A stretch of 13,174 bases of DNA from Desulfobacteraceae bacterium (lineage in GTDB: Bacteria > Desulfobacterota > Desulfobacteria > Desulfobacterales > SG8-13). Positions 7,676-13,174 of this stretch are shown here, one piece after another. The notes under the pieces were generated by a model. That model did no database searches, was not told the origin of the DNA, and saw nothing but the letters and a program-made list of their open reading frames with translations. A program made the position numbers and the translations under genes. The DNA lies in contig JARFQH010000188.1 in the NCBI GenBank assembly GCA_029287875.1, positions 1-13,174 on the forward strand, read 5' to 3'. The stretch's first letter is position 1. Each line of letters opens with the position of its first letter.

Positions 7676-8584
7676 ATGAGTGATTTACAGCAAAGAAAAC
7701 CGGAAAGATCCGCCAGCTTCACCGTGAAAAGCGGTCTGGCGCAAATGCTGAAGGGGGGCGTCATCATGGACGTGGTCTCGCCCGAGCACGCCGTTATCGC
7801 AGAGGAGGCCGGGGCGGTCGCCGTGATGGCACTGGAACGCGTCCCGGCCGATATCCGGGCCCAGGGCGGTGTCGCGCGGATGTCCGATCCGGGTCTGATC
7901 CGCGAGATCATGGCGGCTGTCAGTATACCGGTTATGGCCAAATGCCGCATCGGTCACTTCGTCGAAGCACAGATCCTCGAGGCCATCGGTGTGGATTACG
8001 TCGACGAGAGCGAAGTCCTCACCCCGGCGGATGAGGCCCACCACATCGACAAGCACGTCTTTGGCGTGCCGTTCGTCTGCGGGTGCCGGAATCTGGGGGA
8101 GGCGTTGCGGCGCATCGGGGAAGGCGCGGCCATGATCCGCACAAAGGGTGAAGCCGGGACCGGGGACGTGGTGGAGGCCGTGCGCCATGCGCGAACGGTG
8201 TTGGGGGAGATCCGGGTGCTGCAGTCCAAGCCGGACGATGAGTTGATGGCTTACGCCAAGGATCTCGGTGCCCCATTTGAGCTGGTAAAACAGACCAAGG
8301 CCCTGGGGCGCCTGCCGGTGGTCAACTTTGCCGCCGGCGGACTTGCCACGCCGGCGGATGCGGCCTTGATGATGCAACTCGGTGTGGACGGTGTCTTCGT
8401 TGGCTCGGGGATATTCAAGAGCGGCGAACCGGCCCTGCGCGCCAAGGCCATCGTTCAGGCGACCACCCACTGCCGGAATGCCACCGTTCTGGCCGAGTTA
8501 AGTGCCGGCCTCGGACAGCCCATGGTCGGTATCAATGTATCCGATCTCGAGGAAAAGGACCGGTTGGCCGGCCGTGGCTGGTGA
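7676..8584 (+). CDS. pdxS: Pyridoxal 5'-phosphate synthase, synthase subunit PdxS
   Basis: This 302-aa TIM-barrel protein is slightly longer than usual, with about eight extra N-terminal residues relative to B. subtilis PdxS. It condenses ribose 5-phosphate, glyceraldehyde 3-phosphate and glutamine-derived ammonia to PLP. The catalytic residues fit a uniform shift of eight from B. subtilis numbering: Asp32 in GGVIMDVV, Lys89 in VMAKCRIGH and Lys157 in MIRTKGEAGTG. Other family blocks are MALERVPADIRAQGGVARM, VDYVDESEVLTPADE, NFAAGGLATPADAALMM and GVFVGSGIF. The gene is divergent from the PdxR-like regulator and 17 nt ahead of pdxT. Its presence means the host uses the deoxyxylulose-5-phosphate-independent PLP route. 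The identification is secure. Confidence 0.97.
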   Translation: MSDLQQRKPERSASFTVKSGLAQMLKGGVIMDVVSPEHAVIAEEAGAVAVMALERVPADIRAQGGVARMSDPGLIREIMAAVSIPVMAKCRIGHFVEAQILEAIGVDYVDESEVLTPADEAHHIDKHVFGVPFVCGCRNLGEALRRIGEGAAMIRTKGEAGTGDVVEAVRHARTVLGEIRVLQSKPDDELMAYAKDLGAPFELVKQTKALGRLPVVNFAAGGLATPADAALMMQLGVDGVFVGSGIFKSGEPALRAKAIVQATTHCRNATVLAELSAGLGQPMVGINVSDLEEKDRLAGRGW

Positions 8585-8587
8585 TCC

Positions 8588-8593
8588 GGGAAG
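8588..8593 (+). promoter_or_regulatory. Ribosome binding site that sets the pdxT start
   Basis: GGGAAG lies 8 nt before the ATG at 8602. The in-frame GTG at 8581, which overlaps the pdxS stop, has no Shine-Dalgarno sequence, and PdxT proteins begin with MKIGVLALQG, matching the ATG. Confidence 0.65.
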
Positions 8594-8601
8594 ATGCGGT
8601 C

Positions 8602-9177
8602 ATGAAAATCGGTGTTCTGGCGCTACAGGGTGCATTCGTTGAACACATCCGCATGCTGAGAGAACTTGGTCTGGAGGCGCCAGAGGTGCGTCTGGCGCAC
8701 GAGATCCTCGGGTTGAACGGGTTGATTATCCCGGGCGGCGAGAGCACCGCCATCGGAAAGCTCATGGCAAGCTATGGCTTATTGGATCCGGTACGCCGCT
8801 TTTCAAAGGATCATGCGGTCTGGGGGACCTGTGCTGGAATGATCCTGATGGCCAAGGATACCGGTCGGAATCAGGCCGGTCTGGGGATAATGGACATCAC
8901 TGTCGAACGCAACGCGTTCGGCCGCCAGATTGACAGCTTCGAAGAAAACCTGACCGTAGATGTATTGAGGGATGGACATCAGCGGCCGTTTCCCGGCATC
9001 TTCATTCGTGCCCCGCGGCTGGTCGCAGCCCGCGGGTCGGCACGAGTCATCGCCTACCTGGCGGACGGCACCGCCGTTGCCGCCTGCCAGGGCAGGTGGC
9101 TCGCCACCGCATTTCACCCGGAGCTTTCCAACGATCTCCGTTTCCACCAATACTTCGTCGATGTGGTCTGTTCTTGA
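8602..9177 (+). CDS. pdxT: Pyridoxal 5'-phosphate synthase, glutaminase subunit PdxT
   Basis: This 191-aa class I glutamine amidotransferase is the normal length for PdxT. It hydrolyses glutamine and feeds ammonia to PdxS in the dodecameric PLP synthase. The start MKIGVLALQGAFVEH and the oxyanion-region motif IIPGGESTAIGKLM (~42-55) are characteristic. The nucleophile is Cys77 in WGTCAGM, and the His-Glu pair of the triad is H172/E174 in FHPELSND. The FIRAPRL block (~134-140) is also typical. It follows pdxS by 17 nt and is surely co-transcribed with it. Confidence 0.96.
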   Translation: MKIGVLALQGAFVEHIRMLRELGLEAPEVRLAHEILGLNGLIIPGGESTAIGKLMASYGLLDPVRRFSKDHAVWGTCAGMILMAKDTGRNQAGLGIMDITVERNAFGRQIDSFEENLTVDVLRDGHQRPFPGIFIRAPRLVAARGSARVIAYLADGTAVAACQGRWLATAFHPELSNDLRFHQYFVDVVCS

Positions 9178-9179
9178 AA

Positions 9180-9194
9180 GGCGCACCGCGCGCC
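9180..9194 (+). terminator. Weak hairpin after pdxT
   Basis: GGCGC-ACCGC-GCGCC forms a 5-bp all-GC stem with a 5-nt loop, beginning 2 nt after the pdxT stop codon. Only ATTT follows, so it is at best a weak intrinsic terminator or a 3'-end-protecting hairpin. Confidence 0.3.
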
Positions 9195-9362
9195 ATTTAA
9201 AATCGGCAATGCTGCGCAGTAATTCAAGAGTGTGTTAATCGGGTTGGTGGAAAATGCATAGTTCAGTAATACCATCGACCATTCGAGGATGGGCGCTTAG
9301 ACAGGATTTCTTTTGACCAATTCCGAACTCCGGCAAGCGTTGCGGCGTTGTTAAAATCACTG

Positions 9363-9391
9363 TTGACTCAAAATATATTATAAAATATACA
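9363..9391 (+). promoter_or_regulatory. Sigma70-like promoter candidate for the hyf operon
   Basis: TTGACT (9363-9368, 5 of 6 matches to TTGACA) is followed 17 nt later by TATACA (9386-9391, 4 of 6 matches to TATAAT, including TATA). The spacer is very AT-rich. It points toward hyfB and would leave an untranslated leader of roughly 140 nt. Confidence 0.5.
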
Positions 9392-9536
9392 ACCCTATTC
9401 GGTACTTACAAAGAGACTCTTATTGCTTGGGCATAACAGCTGAAGCCTAACTTCTAGTTGTTGCGGACGCGAGGATCTGTTTCCCAGCCTTTGCCTGCTG
9501 TCGAGGTGTGGTATTGGCGGACCCAAAAGGGGCGTT

Positions 9537-11495
9537 ATGAATCACTTTTTCTTTGCGCTAGCGTTGATATTTTACGGAGGCCTTGTGCCTCTTTTTTTTA
9601 GGCGTCATTTTGCCTTCATGAAAGCAGCCGGTACCCTGAGCATAGCCTTTGGGTGTCTGTTGGGGCTGGTCGATGCGATCTTTAAACTGTTCCACCCGCA
9701 GATCAATTCCGTTTCCTTCAGTTACCTGAATGCATTCTCCCTGACTTTTCAAATAGACGCACTGTCGTCTTTTTTCCTTATCGCCATCTTCGCCGTCTCA
9801 CTGCTGGCAGCGCTTTACAGCTTTCATTACATGGATAACCCCGCCAAAGCGTTGCGGACGGCTATCCATTACTTCTTTTTCAGCTTGCTCGTCGCCGCTA
9901 TGGCGCTGGTGGTGACCGCCAACAATCTGATCAGCTTCATTTTATCCTGGGAAATCATGTCCCTGTCGTCGTTTTTTCTGGTGGTTTACAACTATGAGAC
10001 CGCAGAAAACAGGCGGGCGGGCTATCTCTATTTTGTGTTTTCGCAAGTGGGGGCTTTTTTCATATTCGCGGCGTTCGCTGTCATGTATGCCCATACCGGC
10101 AGCATCGGGTTCGATGCGGCGGCCGACTTGCCGGATGCGGCCAAAATCTTGGTATTCGTTCTGGCTTTCATCGGTTTCGGCTCCAAGGCCGGCGTCTTTC
10201 CCTTTCACGTCTGGCTGCCCCATGCCCACCCGGCGGCTTCCAGCCATATTTCCGCCGTGATGTCGGGTGTCATGATCAAGACCGGCATTTACGGTATCCT
10301 CCGCGTCTACGCGGTGCTGGACTGGCCCACGGCGCTCTTTGGCGATATCGTATTGGTCGCCGGTATCGTTTCCGGCGTTTTGGGCGTGGTCTACGCTCTC
10401 GGACAGCACGATCTGAAGCGCTTGTTGGCCTACCATAGTGTTGAAAATATCGGGATCATCCTGATCGGCATCGGAATCGGAATGATCGGGGCCTCGGCCG
10501 AAAAACCGGCTATGGCCGTGCTCGGATTCGCCGGCGGACTGTTACATGTCCTGAACCACTCGATCTTTAAATCCCTCCTGTTTATGGGGGCCGGCATGGT
10601 GCTGCGCAAAACCGGCACACGCTCCATAGATCTTCTGGGGGGTCTGATCAAGAAAATGAAGATTACCGGGACGACCTTTCTTATCGGTTCTCTGGCCATA
10701 TCCGGTCTCCCACCGCTAAACGGTTTTGTGAGCGAATTTTTAATCTATCTCGGCGGCTTTCGCGGCCTAACGCTGGGAAGAACGGATTTCGCGCTCAGCC
10801 TGCTGGCGATCGTGAGCCTGGCGGTGATCGGGGGGCTGGCCCTGGCCTGTTTCACAAAGGTGGTGGGGGTTGTCTTTCAAGGCGAGCCGCGCAGCCGTGC
10901 AGCGGAAAACGTGGACGAAAAAGGGCCTATGATGCTGATTCCCATGCTGGTGCTGGCGGCTGCCTGCATCGTGATCGGGGTGTTCCCGACACTGTTTATG
11001 ACCATGGCGGTCAAGGCCGTTGCGTCCCTAAAGTTGGGTTACGGCACGATTCCACTGGCCCCCTTCGCGCAACTAACCGGCAACATTACCTGGGCCGCCG
11101 CTCTTATCTTCGCCGTTTTTTTCATCATTTTGGCGCTGCGTACCGCTTTATACAGAGGCAAAACCATCACGCGATCCGGCACCTGGGGCTGTGGATTCAC
11201 GCGGCCCACGGTTAAAATGCAATACACGGGATCTTCCTTCGCCGCTTCTATTCTCGAGTTTTTCAAACCGGTGGCACCCGTGACCGTAGACGACCGGAAA
11301 GTGAAGGGGAATTTTCCCGAAAAAACGCTTTATCGCAGCCACGTCAATGATATTGCCGAATTGAACATGGGGCGCCTCATCGTGCGTCCGATCCTGTCGC
11401 TTTTCGACCAATTGCGCTGGCTGCAGCATGGGGACATACACCTATACATCGGTTACATTTTGTTGGCCATTGTGGCTGTGCTGTTCTTTGTTTAG
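9537..11495 (+). CDS. hyfB: HyfB-like proton-conducting membrane subunit (NuoL/MrpA family)
   Basis: This 652-aa polytopic membrane protein is close in length to E. coli HyfB. It belongs to the antiporter-like family that moves H+ or Na+ in complex I, Mrp antiporters and group 4 hydrogenases. Charged channel residues of the family are visible: Glu139 in LSWEIMSLSSFF, Lys217 in GFGSKAGVFPFHVWLPHAHP, Lys248 in VMIKTGIYG, the HSIFKSLLFMGAG block (~341-353) and Glu400 in PLNGFVSEF. The C-terminal part has the WGCGFTRPTVKMQYTGSSFA motif (~550-569), which marks HyfB/HycC-type proteins rather than plain NuoL. It ends in a terminal membrane helix. The ATG has AAGGGG 4 nt upstream. It heads a hyfB-hyfC-hyfE series, so it is probably the distal ion pump of an energy-converting complex. 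Which ion it moves cannot be told from sequence. Confidence 0.88.
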   Translation: MNHFFFALALIFYGGLVPLFFRRHFAFMKAAGTLSIAFGCLLGLVDAIFKLFHPQINSVSFSYLNAFSLTFQIDALSSFFLIAIFAVSLLAALYSFHYMDNPAKALRTAIHYFFFSLLVAAMALVVTANNLISFILSWEIMSLSSFFLVVYNYETAENRRAGYLYFVFSQVGAFFIFAAFAVMYAHTGSIGFDAAADLPDAAKILVFVLAFIGFGSKAGVFPFHVWLPHAHPAASSHISAVMSGVMIKTGIYGILRVYAVLDWPTALFGDIVLVAGIVSGVLGVVYALGQHDLKRLLAYHSVENIGIILIGIGIGMIGASAEKPAMAVLGFAGGLLHVLNHSIFKSLLFMGAGMVLRKTGTRSIDLLGGLIKKMKITGTTFLIGSLAISGLPPLNGFVSEFLIYLGGFRGLTLGRTDFALSLLAIVSLAVIGGLALACFTKVVGVVFQGEPRSRAAENVDEKGPMMLIPMLVLAAACIVIGVFPTLFMTMAVKAVASLKLGYGTIPLAPFAQLTGNITWAAALIFAVFFIILALRTALYRGKTITRSGTWGCGFTRPTVKMQYTGSSFAASILEFFKPVAPVTVDDRKVKGNFPEKTLYRSHVNDIAELNMGRLIVRPILSLFDQLRWLQHGDIHLYIGYILLAIVAVLFFV

Positions 11496-11554
11496 GGTTC
11501 GCGAAAAAATAAGTTCGCCATTTTGGGCGTTGAGGCACCCTACCGGCAAGGCGT

Positions 11555-11588
11555 GAAAACTCGGCCTATCCGGATATTCCGGGTTTTC
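11555..11588 (+). terminator. Stem-loop between hyfB and hyfC, possible attenuator
   Basis: GAAAACTCGG pairs with CCGGGTTTTC to give a 10-bp stem (one G-U pair) around a 14-nt loop. The 3' arm ends in TTTTC. The loop and 3' arm also contain a competing perfect hairpin, CCGGA-TAT-TCCGG (11570-11582), so the two folds exclude each other. This could be a partial terminator or attenuator, or an mRNA processing or stability site that sets different levels of hyfB and the later genes. Confidence 0.4.
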
Positions 11589-11684
11589 GAACCGACAGCC
11601 GGACGGGATGCATCGGCGTCTAAAAGGTAACGTTATTTTTGAGCGAGCCCTCAGCCCGGTGAGGCGGCAGCCACTCTGATTTAC

Positions 11685-11691
11685 AAGAGGA
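11685..11691 (+). promoter_or_regulatory. Ribosome binding site that sets the hyfC start
   Basis: AAGAGGA lies 7 nt before the ATG at 11699. A GTG at 11696, directly before it and in frame, has 4-nt spacing and is the less likely start. Confidence 0.6.
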
Positions 11692-11698
11692 CATTGTG

Positions 11699-12616
11699 AT
11701 GACATCCCTTATCATTCTGGCTTTGGCGATACTTCTGGCACCGTTTTATTCAGCGCTTATCTTGAAGGTCAAGGCGTTTTTCGGCGGTAAAAAAGGGCCG
11801 CCGTTGCTGATTAACTATTTTACGCTGATCAAGTTGTTCAAAAAGGGATCGGTCTACAGCACCAGTACCACCGTTATCTTTAAAATGGGTCCGATGGTCT
11901 CTCTGTCTGCTGCTCTCACGGTCCTGATGTTCTTACCCATTGCCGGCCAACCACCGCTTTTTTCTTTCAACGGAGATGTTATCCTGCTGCTTTACCTGCT
12001 TGGCCTGGGACGGTTTTTCACAATTGCCGCTGCCATGGACACGGCCTCGCCCTTTGAAGGAATGGGCGCAGCTCGCGAGGCCTATTTTCCAATTATCTGT
12101 GAAGCCACACTGTTCATGATTTTAATCCTGTTTACCATTCTCACCGGGCAATTGAGTTTGGCGGCCTATTTTTCGAGCGGTCAGCCCCTTATGCTCTGGC
12201 AAACGGCCGGGTCACCGCTGTTGTTTGTGGTTATTGCCTTTTTTATTATTCTGCTGACGGAAAATTCGCGGGTGCCGGTGGATGACCCGGCAACTCACCT
12301 GGAATTGACCATGATTCATGAAGTCATGGTGTTGGATCACAGTGGGCCCGATTTTGCCTTGATCGAGTTGGGCGCTTTTTTAAAACTATTCTTTTACGCG
12401 ACGCTGGTCAGCCTGCTGATCTGCCCGTTTTCGCTCGGCAGCCCGGCGGCCGACATCGGCCTTTTCTTTTGCATTCTCGCATTGGTTTACGCAGCCGTCG
12501 GTGTTACCGAGTCTGTCATGGCCCGCTTCCGGATGGACAAGGTGCCCCAGTTTGTCCTGACATCTTTTGCCTTGGCCTTTTTTGCAACCGTTATCACCCT
12601 GGAGTTCATTAAATGA
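11699..12616 (+). CDS. hyfC: HyfC/HycD-like membrane subunit (NuoH family)
   Basis: This 305-aa protein of the complex I subunit 1 family matches the usual HyfC/HycD length. It anchors the peripheral hydrogenase-like arm to the membrane and contributes to the path linking redox chemistry with ion pumping. It has about eight hydrophobic segments. Conserved loops are MDTASPFEGMGAAREAYF (~113-130) and ENSRVPVDDPATHLELTMIH (~188-207), followed by EVMVLDHSGPDFALIELGAF. These acidic loops are the family signature and are typical of the group 4 hydrogenase branch rather than true NuoH. Its stop overlaps the hyfE start by 4 nt (ATGA), so the two are translationally coupled. Confidence 0.92.
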   Translation: MTSLIILALAILLAPFYSALILKVKAFFGGKKGPPLLINYFTLIKLFKKGSVYSTSTTVIFKMGPMVSLSAALTVLMFLPIAGQPPLFSFNGDVILLLYLLGLGRFFTIAAAMDTASPFEGMGAAREAYFPIICEATLFMILILFTILTGQLSLAAYFSSGQPLMLWQTAGSPLLFVVIAFFIILLTENSRVPVDDPATHLELTMIHEVMVLDHSGPDFALIELGAFLKLFFYATLVSLLICPFSLGSPAADIGLFFCILALVYAAVGVTESVMARFRMDKVPQFVLTSFALAFFATVITLEFIK

Positions 12617-13174
12617 TCGAATTCGTCGATACCATTTTGGCCCTGGTTCTGCTGTCGGTTTTATTCTCATTCGGTACCAGTCGGTTGCCGGCCTTAATCA
12701 AAATTATCGCTTTTCAGGGCGTGGCCGTGTCCGTTGTGCCCCTGTTTATCGGCCACGACCTGGGCACCGGCGGAATCGTGTTTACGCTGATTACCCTGCT
12801 GATCCGGGGTATCGTCATTCCCCTTTGCATCTATCTGGCCATCAAGAAAGTCGCCATCCACCGGGAGGTTGAGCCCATTGTCGGCTATCATGCGTCACTG
12901 ATGGTCGGCTTGATCCTTATCGTGGCCGCCACTTTCGTCAGTCCGAAATTTAATTTGCCCCAGTCCAGCAGCAATGCCCTGCTGCTCCCGACCGCCATTA
13001 CCCTGTTGGCGGCAGGCATGTTTCTGCTCATGGCCCGGCGTAACGCGATCGCCATGGTTCTCGGTTATATCGTGATGGAGAACGGCATCTATCTGGTGGG
13101 CACCAGCTTTTCCGTTCGCGCCCACCACATCGTGGAATTCGGCATCCTGCTCGACGTGCTGGCCGGGGTTATGA
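12613..13174 (+). CDS. hyfE: HyfE-like membrane subunit, 5' part
   Basis: The frame is open to the right edge, giving 187 residues of a protein usually a little over 200 aa. It starts at the ATG overlapping the hyfC stop and has about seven hydrophobic segments. The C-terminal part (LPTAITLLAAGMFLLMARRN, then GYIVMENGIYLVG and VEFGILLDVLAG) is the HyfE signature, a NuoK-like unit. Glu156 and Glu175 sit where NuoK has its two membrane glutamates (my alignment by eye). It would be the small ion-channel subunit linking HyfC to the antiporter-like subunits. Direct overlap with hyfC leaves no room for a hyfD gene. Confidence 0.9.
   Translation, partial: MIEFVDTILALVLLSVLFSFGTSRLPALIKIIAFQGVAVSVVPLFIGHDLGTGGIVFTLITLLIRGIVIPLCIYLAIKKVAIHREVEPIVGYHASLMVGLILIVAATFVSPKFNLPQSSSNALLLPTAITLLAAGMFLLMARRNAIAMVLGYIVMENGIYLVGTSFSVRAHHIVEFGILLDVLAGVM

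Larger units (their letters stand above)
9178..9536. other. Intergenic region between pdxT and hyfB
   Basis: This 359-bp gap holds no supported gene. Its left part has the weak hairpin after pdxT. The middle is AT-rich around 9363-9391 and carries the best promoter candidate of the window. The right part, about 145 bp, would be a long untranslated leader of the hyf operon and contains only a small GAAG/CTTC stem. No sigma54 consensus was found. Confidence 0.5.
11496..11698. other. Structured gap between hyfB and hyfC
   Basis: These 203 bp hold no supported ORF although they sit inside an otherwise compact operon. Visible elements are a direct repeat GTTCGC (11497-11502 and 11513-11518), a GCGAA/TTCGC stem (11501-11518), the large stem-loop at 11555-11588, and a CCTCA/TGAGG stem (11649-11664) about 35 nt before the hyfC start. 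GGTTCG (11496-11501) can also pair with CGAACC (11588-11593). Confidence 0.5.

Noticed and set aside
9537..13174. Complex I (nuo) or Mrp antiporter operon
   Set aside because: The HyfB C-terminal motif, the HyfC acidic loop and the HyfE-type protein identify the Hyf/group 4 hydrogenase-like branch, and the gene order does not match nuo or mrp.

Overview
The window reads as a piece of chromosome from a moderately GC-rich anaerobic or facultative proteobacterium. A Desulfobacterota (sulfate-reducer-like) host is my best guess. That guess is inference: it rests on the mix of a glycolate-oxidase-type FAD/Fe-S dehydrogenase with CCG domains, a Hyf/Mbh-type membrane module, and the deoxyxylulose-5-phosphate-independent PLP pathway. 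No rRNA, tRNA, CRISPR array, transposase or phage gene was seen.

Layout, left to right. (1) Positions 3-395 hold the 3' end of a YdjM-like (DUF457) membrane protein, in sequence that looks AT-richer than the rest. (2) Positions 695-5827 form a tight plus-strand operon: a class V alanine/serine-glyoxylate aminotransferase, a single polypeptide joining GlcD and GlcE (870 aa), and GlcF. Together these can oxidise a 2-hydroxy acid (most simply glycolate) to a 2-oxo acid, pass the electrons through flavin and Fe-S centres, and transaminate the product (glyoxylate to glycine). (3) Convergent to this lies a minus-strand MocR/PdxR-type regulator (6044-7546), divergent from pdxS-pdxT (7676-9177), which encodes PLP synthase. 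The 129-bp divergent region holds a perfect 9-bp direct repeat 31 bp apart, with an A/T-tract palindrome centred exactly between the copies. This looks like a MocR operator. (4) From 9537 to the window end is a hyfB-hyfC-hyfE series, the membrane arm of a group 4 hydrogenase-like or complex-I-like ion-pumping complex. The catalytic genes should lie beyond the right edge. A sigma70-like promoter precedes it, and an unusual 203-bp structured gap separates hyfB from hyfC.

The blocks are linked only loosely. PdxST makes the PLP cofactor that both the aminotransferase and the PdxR-like regulator need. The GlcDEF and Hyf modules are both redox modules, but nothing in the sequence shows that they exchange electrons. 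The most notable points are the GlcD-GlcE fusion beside a glyoxylate aminotransferase, the geometry of the putative PdxR operator, the Arg-to-Gln change in the regulator's aminotransferase-like domain, and the alternative hairpins between hyfB and hyfC.
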